Source: a virus. From it: DNA of 58,222 nucleotides. The stretch spans positions 1 through 58,222 of the IMG/VR virus record IMGVR_UViG_3300045978_000161. One strand, given 5' to 3'. The position numbers were made by a program, and so were the translations under genes. This document shows, piece by piece, positions 7,474 through 14,722 of this stretch. Each line of letters opens with the position of its first letter. Positions within the stretch are counted from its first letter, which is position 1. The notes beneath the pieces are model-generated. The model ran no database searches and was not told the origin of the DNA. It was given only the letters and a program-made list of their open reading frames with translations.

Positions 7474-7682
7474 TGGGCTTCATGCTGGCGCACGGCGAGT
7501 GCTACGGGTGCAAGCGCTTTTTCAGTTTCAACCCGGATCTGGTCCCATCTATTCGGATCAACGGCAACCGCGAGCCGGTGTGCCAGAGCTGCGTCGACGC
7601 GGCGAATCCTCAGCGACTCAAGAATGGCCTGCCGCCGATCGAGGTGCTGCCCGGCGCCTACGATGCCCAGGAGTGCGGATGA
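7473..7682 (+). CDS. Mini zinc-finger protein
   Basis: 69 residues, TGATG-coupled to the gene before it. CYGC and CQSC pairs, about 30 residues apart, form a likely single zinc site with an aromatic core (RFFSFNPDL). The C-terminal 20 residues are extended. It overlaps the next gene by ATGA. Possible roles are binding nucleic acid or a host protein; nothing is more specific. Confidence 0.65.
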   Translation: MGFMLAHGECYGCKRFFSFNPDLVPSIRINGNREPVCQSCVDAANPQRLKNGLPPIEVLPGAYDAQECG

Positions 7683-8008
7683 GCCGCCGCTGCGATCGCT
7701 GCAAACGGCTCCTCGTGTTCTCGCGCGAGGAGTGCAAGTGCAAGAGATTCGAGGTTCAGAGCGATCCGAGTCCGTACAACCAGGAGTGGACAAAGCCGCC
7801 TGACAAGGGCGCGTGGACCGAGATCTACGCGGCCGATGCGGAAGCCGCGGCCGAGAAGTTCTGCGAGCGATACGACTGCGACGGCGAGTACACGATCCTC
7901 AAAGCGCAGCGCGGCCACGTGTATGTGCGCGACGATGGCGGGACCGTGACGCGGTGGTTCATCGAAGCCGAAGCGGTGCCCACCTACTACGCGCATGAGG
8001 TGAAGTGA
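7679..8008 (+). CDS. Zinc-knuckle protein
   Basis: 109 residues starting MSRRCDRCKRLL with a second pair CKCK at about residue 20, giving a small N-terminal zinc knuckle. The C-terminal 60 residues are acidic with strand-rich segments (EYTILKAQRGHVYVRDD, RWFIEAEAV), like a small beta barrel. Translation is coupled on both sides. No family recognised. Confidence 0.65.
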   Translation: MSRRCDRCKRLLVFSREECKCKRFEVQSDPSPYNQEWTKPPDKGAWTEIYAADAEAAAEKFCERYDCDGEYTILKAQRGHVYVRDDGGTVTRWFIEAEAVPTYYAHEVK

Positions 8009-8220
8009 TGCCGCCGCTACTCGACCAGGCCGGACAATTCCGCTGCCCGCTGTGCGATTGGCGCACCGACAGCACGGGGCTTTCCGCGGCCGCGGCCGCC
8101 GTGCTCGAGCGCGCCGCGCACGATCATCTGTCGGAGCATTCGATCGCGAGCTGGATCGGGAAGATCCGCCAGCTCGAAAGAACGCGCGACGAGCTGCAGG
8201 CGAAGGTGGCGCATGGCTGA
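8008..8220 (+). CDS. Small C2H2-like zinc protein
   Basis: 70 residues; the ATG at 8008 overlaps the previous stop (TGATG). CPLC at residues 14-17 and His residues near 40 and 45 could coordinate one zinc ion in C2H2 style. A coiled helix (IRQLERTRDELQAKV) closes the protein. Function unknown. Confidence 0.65.
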   Translation: MPPLLDQAGQFRCPLCDWRTDSTGLSAAAAAVLERAAHDHLSEHSIASWIGKIRQLERTRDELQAKVAHG

Positions 8221-8485
8221 GATCGGTCACGTGAGGACCAGTCCGGAGGAGTGCGCGCGCATGATTGCCGCGATGGACAACGGCACCCTGCAGGCTCAGG
8301 AGCTGGTGCAGAAGGGTGCGATCGACGCGCTGCAGATGCTCCAGCTGCTTGGCGTCGACGAGATCAACGTCAACAACATGCTCCACAGCCTGCGGCGCCT
8401 GGCGAAGATCATCAGCAAGGAGACGAAGCGGCGCGGCCTGTGTGTCGTCGACGTCTCCCCGCCTATTCGTCCCGGGCAGGCGTGA
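8213..8485 (+). CDS. Hypothetical helical protein
   Basis: 90 residues, all helical, with Met/Leu/Gln-rich heptads (IDALQMLQLLGVDEINVNNML) and a basic stretch (KETKRRG). No Cys cluster or membrane segment. It sits between two zinc proteins and an ASCH protein within the overlapping early operon. Not recognised. Confidence 0.65.
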   Translation: MAEIGHVRTSPEECARMIAAMDNGTLQAQELVQKGAIDALQMLQLLGVDEINVNNMLHSLRRLAKIISKETKRRGLCVVDVSPPIRPGQA

Positions 8486-8718
8486 GCGACGCGGCCGGAT
8501 CTTTCACGATCTGGGTGGTGTACGACCATCCGCGCGACTATCCGCACTTCTATGTCGCGCGCCGCTTCGTGGTCCTGCCCGGGCGAACCGAACCGACCAG
8601 CGATGTGATGCAGTCGGGCACACTCGACACCATTCGCCAGGAGCTGCACAAGCGCGGCCTGCACGCGATCGGCCGGCACTGCAGCGATGATCCCAAAATC
8701 GTGGAGACGTGGATTTGA
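8482..8718 (+). CDS. Hypothetical protein
   Basis: 78 residues from a GTG that overlaps the previous stop (GTGA). A strand-rich N-terminal half (FTIWVVYDHP, FYVARRFVVL) is followed by a helix and a Cys/His-bearing tail. The compact alpha/beta look suits a small ferredoxin-like fold, an inference from pattern only. Confidence 0.65.
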   Translation: MSDAAGSFTIWVVYDHPRDYPHFYVARRFVVLPGRTEPTSDVMQSGTLDTIRQELHKRGLHAIGRHCSDDPKIVETWI

Positions 8719-9158
8719 AAGCACTAACTATCTGCCAGCCGTATGCGCACCTCATCGCCGCCGGCAAGAAGCGTGTCGAGAACCGCACCTGGTCTACCGC
8801 GCACCGCGGCCTGATCTATATCCACGCCGGCAAGTCGCGCGAATGGCTGGATATCGAAGGCGATCGCGATGCCGAGTACGACATCCCGCTGAAGTCCATG
8901 GCCTTCGGCGCGGTGGTGGCGATCGCAGATCTCGTCGCGTGCGTGCATATCAATTCGGTGAGGGCCGGAACTTACGATCGGCAATTCCCGTGGCTGCAGA
9001 AGCATGAGCACACCTCCGGGCCGTGGTGCTGGATCGTCGATCACGTCAATCCGATCGGGCCCTGGCCGTACACCGGCGCGCAAGGCCTGTTCGAGATCAA
9101 TGACGACAAGCTCGATGAGATCGCGACGAGGGTTATCAACCAGGGGAGCAAGCGCTGA
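8709..9158 (+). CDS. ASCH domain protein
   Basis: 149 residues from a GTG at 8709 (a TTG at 8715 is an alternative). The start ALTICQPYAHLIAAGKK with VENRTW soon after is the hallmark of ASCH domains, a PUA-like fold that binds RNA or modified bases. The later PWCWIV and PYTGAQGLFEI match the family end. Some ASCH proteins hydrolyse N4-acetylcytidine or bind RNA. In a phage this could act on modified nucleosides or on transcripts. The domain fills the whole protein. Confidence 0.85.
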   Translation: MDLKALTICQPYAHLIAAGKKRVENRTWSTAHRGLIYIHAGKSREWLDIEGDRDAEYDIPLKSMAFGAVVAIADLVACVHINSVRAGTYDRQFPWLQKHEHTSGPWCWIVDHVNPIGPWPYTGAQGLFEINDDKLDEIATRVINQGSKR

Positions 9159-9670
9159 TGGCTGACTGGAAAGACGAAGCTCGAAACCGAGTCGCGCGCC
9201 GGGTGTTCCTGGCCGCCGAGAAACTGTGCGATGAGCCGATGGATACGAACGAGCTGGTTGGGCTGCTGCGCGCCGCCGGCCTTGAGATCGAACGCCTGGT
9301 GCCGCCCGGCTGGAAGTGCTTCCACTGCGGCGAGACGTTTACTGAGGAACCGCAGGCGCTTGCCCACTTCGGCCATGCGGAAGGGCACCAACCAGGTTGC
9401 GTTGAGAAGCTGACAGCTCCGGAGAAAAATCTGGTGCTGGCGCTGCGGAAGGTGTGCGACGAGTTCCACCGACTGCAGATTCAGGTGTCGGAGGAGATCA
9501 CCAACGACACCTACTTTTATTCCAGGCTGCGCGCGTCCCTCGCGTCCATGCCGAAGTTCAAGACGTGCATTTCGCTGCACGACGTTTTCATGCTGTTCGA
9601 TTCGATGGAAGGTCGCGCGCTCGCGGCCGAGGAGCGTCTGCAGCGTCTCGACCAGGCGCCGGAGCGCTGA
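9158..9670 (+). CDS. Hypothetical zinc-finger protein
   Basis: 170 residues. A single classical-looking C2H2 element (CFHC, then His at about 72 and 76, followed by a further His and Cys) lies at residues 54-81. The C-terminal half is helical with a basic surface. TGATG-type overlaps join it to both neighbours. It may recognise nucleic acid or be a structural zinc hairpin. No named family. Confidence 0.65.
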   Translation: MADWKDEARNRVARRVFLAAEKLCDEPMDTNELVGLLRAAGLEIERLVPPGWKCFHCGETFTEEPQALAHFGHAEGHQPGCVEKLTAPEKNLVLALRKVCDEFHRLQIQVSEEITNDTYFYSRLRASLASMPKFKTCISLHDVFMLFDSMEGRALAAEERLQRLDQAPER

Positions 9671-10191
9671 TGGAGCGCGGCACCTATCCAGGTTATCGCG
9701 CCGAAAAGTGCAACGGCTGTGGGCTTTGCTGCCTGACTGCGCCTTGCTCGATTTCGCAGCAGTTTGGACTCTGGCGCCACGGGCGATGCATCGCGCTCCA
9801 GTCGGCGACCGACGGTGTTGCCACCCGTTACTTCTGCGGGGTGCTCACCGCGCCGGCGACGATCAGCAAGCGACTGGCCGCGCTCACTCAGGAGGCGCGC
9901 GACGATGCGATCGGTGTCGGCCGCGGGTGCGACCACCGGGCGGCCTGGTCGATCCAGGAGGCGGTTGCGCTTCTGCAGACCCGGAATATCGCCGATGACT
10001 ATTACAAGTTCGCCGGCGACAGCTACCCGCGCGGCTGCGTGCTGCATACGCCCGACGGGCGCCACTGGCTCGTGTACCAGGGCGAGAAGGGCGCGGAGCC
10101 GACGGTGAGCCCCATGGGCCTGTCGACGGGGATCGACGTATCACGCGAGGTGCCGCTGTCACAGTGGATAGATAGAGGAGGGGTTCGATGA
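9670..10191 (+). CDS. YkgJ-like Cys-cluster protein
   Basis: 173 residues. Cys14, 17, 20, 21 and 26 form CNGCGLCCLTAPC, the pattern of the YkgJ/zinc- or iron-chelating domain; more Cys occur at about residues 36, 57 and 82. Members may bind Fe-S clusters or metal. The C-terminal 60 residues are beta-rich. It is upstream of the Gp37/Gp68 protein, another Cys-motif protein, so a shared redox or radical chemistry is possible but unproven. Confidence 0.7.
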   Translation: MERGTYPGYRAEKCNGCGLCCLTAPCSISQQFGLWRHGRCIALQSATDGVATRYFCGVLTAPATISKRLAALTQEARDDAIGVGRGCDHRAAWSIQEAVALLQTRNIADDYYKFAGDSYPRGCVLHTPDGRHWLVYQGEKGAEPTVSPMGLSTGIDVSREVPLSQWIDRGGVR

Positions 10192-10391
10192 AGATTGAGA
10201 GCGAGTTCCGGATCCTGGAGATCGGCCGCGCGCCGGCGGGCGAGGGACGCACGTCCGAGGTGGTGCTGGAGTCGATCGACGGCCAGCGCTTGAAGGTGAT
10301 CGGTCTCGACGACGACCAGGCGCGCGAGTTGGGCGCGCTGTTCAGCGAGCCCGTCAAGGTGTCGCTGGAGATCCGCAAGAGGAATGTCTGA
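10188..10391 (+). CDS. Hypothetical small beta-rich protein
   Basis: 67 residues, four likely strands (FRILEIG, EVVLESI, LKVIGL, VKVSLEI) separated by acidic turns, like a small barrel or Sm-type fold. ATGA-coupled to the YkgJ-like gene and to the Gp37/Gp68 gene. It may be a partner of one of them. Confidence 0.65.
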   Translation: MKIESEFRILEIGRAPAGEGRTSEVVLESIDGQRLKVIGLDDDQARELGALFSEPVKVSLEIRKRNV

Positions 10392-11248
10392 TGGAGAACA
10401 CGAAGATCGAGTGGGCCACGCACACCCTGAACTGGTGGACCGGCTGCGAGCATGTCTCGCCGGCGTGCGATGGGTGCTACGCGGAGGCCTGGGCGAAGCG
10501 CGCGGGCCGTAACTTCGCGGAGCGCCGGCAGACGAGTGGCACCATTCACAAACTACCTTTCAAGTGGGAGCGCGAGGCGATCGCGACTGGAGACCGGCCC
10601 TATGTGTTCGTCAATTCGCTATCGGACTTCTTCGACAACAAGGTGCCTGACGAGTGGCGAGAGTCTTTTTTCTCGACTGCGCGGCAAACTCCCCACGTCA
10701 CCTATCTGCTGCTTACCAAGCGGATCGGCAATGCCGCGCGGATGCTTCCGCCAGGCGGTCCTGCCGAATGGCCGAACCTGTGGCTCGGATCCACGGTGGT
10801 CACTCCGGAGGAGGCAGCCCGCGATATCCCGAAGCTGCTGCGAACGCCGGCCGCGATTCATTTCCTGTCGATCGAGCCGATGCTGGCCGCGATGAATATC
10901 GACCGCTGGCTCTGGGACGATGACCAGCGCGAGGGCCACGTCACCGGGCTCGATTGGGTGATCGCCGGCGGCGAGTCCGGAGGTCACGCCAGGCCGCTGA
11001 ACCCCGACTGGATCCGCGGATTGCGCGACCAGTGCAGCGAGGCCGGCGTCGACTTCTTTTTCAAGCAGTGGGGCGAGTGGGCGCCGCCGGATGCGGTGCC
11101 GCCGGAGAAGTGGCACGACCGGCACACCTACGACAGCGGCGCGTACATGATGCGCGTCGGGAAGGATGTCGCCGGCGCGAAGCTCGATGGGTGTCTGCTC
11201 CGTGCGCGGCCGCCGCACCAAACTCCTTCGATCAGGCTTGCTCACTAA
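10391..11248 (+). CDS. Phage Gp37/Gp68 family protein (DUF5131)
   Basis: 285 residues. The start KIEWATHTLNWWTGC and Cys19, Cys26, Cys29 followed by YAE mark the DUF5131/Gp37-Gp68 family, whose three-Cys motif and barrel pattern have been compared with radical-SAM enzymes. LSIEPM and VIAGGESG (near residue 190) are further family signatures. In bacteria these genes often pair with tcmP; no TcmP is seen here. The last 15 residues do not look like the usual family end, so a late frameshift is possible. Substrate unknown. Confidence 0.85.
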   Translation: MENTKIEWATHTLNWWTGCEHVSPACDGCYAEAWAKRAGRNFAERRQTSGTIHKLPFKWEREAIATGDRPYVFVNSLSDFFDNKVPDEWRESFFSTARQTPHVTYLLLTKRIGNAARMLPPGGPAEWPNLWLGSTVVTPEEAARDIPKLLRTPAAIHFLSIEPMLAAMNIDRWLWDDDQREGHVTGLDWVIAGGESGGHARPLNPDWIRGLRDQCSEAGVDFFFKQWGEWAPPDAVPPEKWHDRHTYDSGAYMMRVGKDVAGAKLDGCLLRARPPHQTPSIRLAH

Positions 11249-11260
11249 AGAGGAATCACC

Positions 11261-12016
11261 ATGGCCGATGATGCTTACAAACTGAACCTTGCCGTCGAGA
11301 CGACGTGCATGGTCAAGCGGAAGATGGCGACCACGCGCGAGAAGCTAGACAACGACACCGAAATGACGGTGTGCTGCATCTGGATCAAAGGCGTGCGCGT
11401 GTCTCGAGAAGCGGCGGAGGAGCTGGCCGGGCTTCCGATCGGATCCTTCGGCCCGCTGTTCAACGAGGCTGGAATGCCGCGCGAGCGCATGTCGATGCTG
11501 TTCCCGAAGCGCGAGCTGCTCGGCACCGGCGTGTTCGATCACCGCAAAGAGAGCGGTGCATCGCTCGCGAAGCTGGAAGTAACTGGCGCAGTTGTCGCCG
11601 ACATGCGTTTCAATCTCGACGTGCCGGACGGCGACGGGCCGACGGTGCTGATGTCGTACTCGGTTATCTGGAAGGCCGCCGGCGACGAGGTGGATCACGT
11701 CCGCCATCTGCTCGGCCAGAAGTCCTGCTTCATGAAACTGAAGTTCACGACGCCACCGACCCAGGTGCCGCTGGCGATCGACACCGACAGCCGGCCCCTT
11801 GCTGACAAGCCCGCCGGCGATCGCGCGAAGCTCGATCGCAAGCGCCAGGCCGCCGGCGAAGGTGCGGAGCCGAAGCCGCGCGGCGCCGGCGCCGTGGAGC
11901 AGCTGGAGAAGAAACTCGATCGCGGGCCCGCGGTGGGCGCGAAGTTCACGGCCGAAGCGCGAGCGGCTGCGGCGAAGAATCCCCGGCGCGAGAAGCCGCC
12001 GGCGAGGAAAAAGTAA
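11261..12016 (+). CDS. Hypothetical protein with basic tail
   Basis: 251 residues. The first 165 are strand-rich with conserved-looking Trp and Cys (VCCIWIKGVRV) and no known motif. Residues 170-251 are Lys/Arg/Ala/Pro-rich and probably disordered, like nucleic-acid-binding tails. The position among early genes and the tail hint at DNA or RNA binding. A recombination or single-strand-binding role is possible but not shown by motif. Confidence 0.65.
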   Translation: MADDAYKLNLAVETTCMVKRKMATTREKLDNDTEMTVCCIWIKGVRVSREAAEELAGLPIGSFGPLFNEAGMPRERMSMLFPKRELLGTGVFDHRKESGASLAKLEVTGAVVADMRFNLDVPDGDGPTVLMSYSVIWKAAGDEVDHVRHLLGQKSCFMKLKFTTPPTQVPLAIDTDSRPLADKPAGDRAKLDRKRQAAGEGAEPKPRGAGAVEQLEKKLDRGPAVGAKFTAEARAAAAKNPRREKPPARKK

Positions 12017-12291
12017 TGCTGACGATCAAACGCAAGGTGGGCCAGGGGATCCGCGTCGGCAAGACGGTGCAGATCTCCGTGCACCAGCTCAGTAACCGCG
12101 GCGCGCATCTGGTGATCAAGGCGACGGGTCTCGAATTCGAGGAGGTGCTGTTCCAGTCGCACACCTGGTCGGCGGTGATCGACGGCCATCTGCTGTCGAT
12201 CACGCTGAACGACATCGTGCGCGGCGAGGCGGTGCTGGCGTGTGAAGCGAACCGCGAGCTGCGGATCGACCGGGAGGAGGTTGCATCGTGA
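12016..12291 (+). CDS. CsrA-like protein with insertion
   Basis: 91 residues. Residues 1-36 (MLTIKRKVGQGI, then a VQISV strand) and 78-88 (ANRELRIDREEV) match the first strands and the REE strand of CsrA, the dimeric RNA-binding regulator that recognises GGA motifs. Arg86 takes the place of the key Arg44. Between the two halves lie 42 extra residues forming strands of their own. The protein is coupled to the DUF7352-like gene behind it. It is probably a divergent CsrA that binds RNA or poisons the host CsrA dimer. The canonical CsrA is encoded at 18884. Confidence 0.7.
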   Translation: MLTIKRKVGQGIRVGKTVQISVHQLSNRGAHLVIKATGLEFEEVLFQSHTWSAVIDGHLLSITLNDIVRGEAVLACEANRELRIDREEVAS

Positions 12292-12551
12292 GAAAGATCA
12301 TTCGCGTGGATCTCGACGTCGGCATGAATGTGCCGATCAGCGTGGCGAAGGGCGCGGTGCTGCTGCACGTCGGGTGGCGGAACGGGCCGGCGATGTACTT
12401 CCAGGTCGACACCGAGAAGGAGGTCGTGCAGCGCCAGGTCAACTGGTATCGCAACGAGGATCCACTGCCGGCGAAGGTCGGCAACTATCTCGGCACGGTG
12501 ACGGCGCCGGAAACGCTGATCACGTATCACGCATTCGAGGTGCGGCCATGA
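12288..12551 (+). CDS. DUF7352-like phage protein
   Basis: 87 residues from a GTG that overlaps the CsrA-like stop. The order of features (I..D......I..P.GA..LHVG near residue 30, then YLGTV and YHAFE at the end) matches a family of short phage proteins known as DUF7352. Function unknown in the family. Mostly beta strands. The family name is from memory of its pattern and should be verified. Confidence 0.6.
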   Translation: MRKIIRVDLDVGMNVPISVAKGAVLLHVGWRNGPAMYFQVDTEKEVVQRQVNWYRNEDPLPAKVGNYLGTVTAPETLITYHAFEVRP

Positions 12552-14302
12552 GCCGCACGGCCAATCTACCGATGCGCATGGACGCGCCGCCGGCGTATAC
12601 CGAACTTCCGCAGGACGTTCCGCAGGACGCGCGGCCGCACACCTTCGTGGTGGTGGGCAACACCGGATCCGGCAAGTCCAGCTCCGCCAGGTGGGGGATT
12701 GTGGAGCCGATCCTCCGCGCCCATCGGCGCGCGGCCATCATTGACCCGACGGGCGTGTGGTGGGGCTTGCGCTTCATGCGCGACGGATCGCCCGGCTTTC
12801 GCATTCCGATCCTGGGAGGCCTTTACGGCGATGCGCCGCTGCACGACTACGACGCGGCCGCGGTCGCGCGCTGGATCGGTGAGAACGATGTGCCGGTGAT
12901 CCTCGATCTCAGTGAAATGACGATCGGCGAGCGGCATGACTTCGGTGCTGACTTCTTCGCCGCGCTGTACCAGGCGAACCGGCGGCCGCTGCATCTGGTG
13001 ATCGACGAGGCCGACGAGTTCGCGCCGCAGAATCCGATGCCGGAGACGAAGCGACTGCTGCATCACGTCGATCGCATCGTGCGCCGCGGCCGCGTGCGAG
13101 GCTTCCGCCCGGTGATGATCACGCAGCGGCCGTCCGTGCTTCACAAGAATGTGATGTCGCAGGCGTCGGCGCTGGTGGCGATGCGACTCCTCGGCTCCCA
13201 GGACCGCGCCGCGGTGGAGCTGTGGATCAAGGGCCAGGGAGATCTCGCGGCCGGCAAGGAGGTGCTGAACACGCTGGCGCGGCTCCAGGTCGGCGAAGGG
13301 TGGCTGTGGGTGCCCGGGCTCAACATCCTCAACCGCGGCCGCTTCCAGTTGTTCGAGACCTACGACAGTTCGCGCACGCCGAAGGATGACGAGCCGCCTG
13401 TCGAGCCGCCTGGTCCGTTCCCATGGGCCGACGAGTTCCGCGAGCTGCTCGAGCACGTGGTCGCCGCGGATCCGCCGGCGGATCCGGATGCGCCGCCGGC
13501 GACGGCTGATGAGCTCGCGGCTGCTGAGAAACGCGGCCGCGATGCTGGCCGGCTCCTGGGATTCGACCAGGGCTTCCATGCTGCGACGGCCGCGCTGCAG
13601 GGCCGCGTGACCGGGGTGCTCAAGTCCGCGGAGGAGTTCATGGCCGGCTTGCGTGAGACCGCGGCATCCCTCGCGAATGGCGGTGCAAATCCGCCGGCGC
13701 CGCCGGCCACGCTGGTTGTGCACCCGACCAGGCAGGCCGCTGAGGAGTGGGCGAAGAAAAACGCCATCGTCCCCAAGCCTGCTGCGCCGGCGCCGAAGCC
13801 CGCGCCGCCGGTCGCGCGTGCGCAGCTCGTGACCGCGAGCAACTCCGGCGGCGAGAAGATGCTGAAGGCGCTCGCGATGCTGCAGGAGCAGCGCCCCTGG
13901 GAAGATGTGTGCGTGCTCGCCGGGATCCTGCACGCCAACGGCAACTTCTGGGTTGGCCGCAAATATCTGCTCGGCCAGGGATACGCGACCGAAGGTGCTG
14001 GCCAGGTGCTCGCGACGCCGGCGGGAATCAAGATCGCCGGCGGCCGGCAGCCGGCGCTGTCGCGCGCGGAGATCATCCAGCTGTGGCAACACAAGCTGCG
14101 CAGCCCTGGCGGTCTCATGCTCCAGGCGATCGCCGGCGCCCGCGGCTGTCAGATGTCGAAGCAGCAGCTCGTCGCCGCGCTTGGGATCAAGCCGGACAAC
14201 GGCAATTGGTGGGGCGGGTTGAAGGCCTTGCGCAAGGCGAACCTGATGGAGCAGGAGGGCGACACCTACCGGCTCACCAGCATTGTTAGAGAAGCTCGCT
14301 GA
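12548..14302 (+). CDS. HerA-like P-loop ATPase with C-terminal winged helix
   Basis: 584 residues. Walker A is GNTGSGKSS (37-45) and Walker B LHLVIDEADEF (148-156), with sensor-like TQRP near 196, as in the HerA/FtsK/DUF87 group of DNA translocases and of DNA-protection ATPases. An Ala/Pro-rich linker (300-440) leads to a C-terminal helical region (440-575) with a winged-helix look. No nuclease such as NurA is adjacent. It may move or unwind DNA, or act as a checkpoint against host systems. It is the only ATPase in the early operon, so a replication role is plausible. Confidence 0.8.
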   Translation: MSRTANLPMRMDAPPAYTELPQDVPQDARPHTFVVVGNTGSGKSSSARWGIVEPILRAHRRAAIIDPTGVWWGLRFMRDGSPGFRIPILGGLYGDAPLHDYDAAAVARWIGENDVPVILDLSEMTIGERHDFGADFFAALYQANRRPLHLVIDEADEFAPQNPMPETKRLLHHVDRIVRRGRVRGFRPVMITQRPSVLHKNVMSQASALVAMRLLGSQDRAAVELWIKGQGDLAAGKEVLNTLARLQVGEGWLWVPGLNILNRGRFQLFETYDSSRTPKDDEPPVEPPGPFPWADEFRELLEHVVAADPPADPDAPPATADELAAAEKRGRDAGRLLGFDQGFHAATAALQGRVTGVLKSAEEFMAGLRETAASLANGGANPPAPPATLVVHPTRQAAEEWAKKNAIVPKPAAPAPKPAPPVARAQLVTASNSGGEKMLKALAMLQEQRPWEDVCVLAGILHANGNFWVGRKYLLGQGYATEGAGQVLATPAGIKIAGGRQPALSRAEIIQLWQHKLRSPGGLMLQAIAGARGCQMSKQQLVAALGIKPDNGNWWGGLKALRKANLMEQEGDTYRLTSIVREAR

Positions 14303-14320
14303 ACCACAGAAGGAATACGT

Positions 14321-14713
14321 ATGGAACCTAAGTATTGGGATATCGGAGATGAGGCCCTCTTAAACCTGGTGCCAGCTCCAGAGCCACCGACTGATCCGGG
14401 TGTAGAGCTTCGGGAGCGGATCCGCGATCAGATAGACAAGAATGTCCGCGAGGCTTTGCTGCATTTCTTTCACGAGTCCACTACCTGTGGCCTTGGGGTC
14501 GATGGCGTTTATGTCGTGATCCACACGGATGTTGAGGAGGATGAGGAGGGAGAGGACAGATTCATCCGTAAATTTCCTATCAGAGAGTTGCTTGAGGACT
14601 TTGTTGCGAACTTCAAGGATGAAGATGGATCTGCATCCGAACTCTCTGAACTGTCGGCGCTATTAACAGAAATGTCAGGGCGCGTTAAACAACTTGCAGC
14701 GTCACGTAGTTAG
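14321..14713 (+). CDS. Acidic hypothetical protein, AT-richer than neighbours
   Basis: 130 residues, strongly acidic, with an EEDEEGED run. By eye the gene is near half GC with common AT-ending codons, against clearly GC-rich genes on both sides, and it has its own weak ribosome site. This looks like a recently acquired cargo gene. No family recognised; an acidic DNA-mimic is one possibility. Confidence 0.7.
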   Translation: MEPKYWDIGDEALLNLVPAPEPPTDPGVELRERIRDQIDKNVREALLHFFHESTTCGLGVDGVYVVIHTDVEEDEEGEDRFIRKFPIRELLEDFVANFKDEDGSASELSELSALLTEMSGRVKQLAASRS

Positions 14714-14722
14714 GGAGGCACG

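Noticed and set aside
12566-14092. Minus-strand open frame (508 codons) opposite the HerA-like ATPase
   Set aside because: The plus strand has Walker A and B motifs; the other strand gives Arg/His-rich non-folding sequence.
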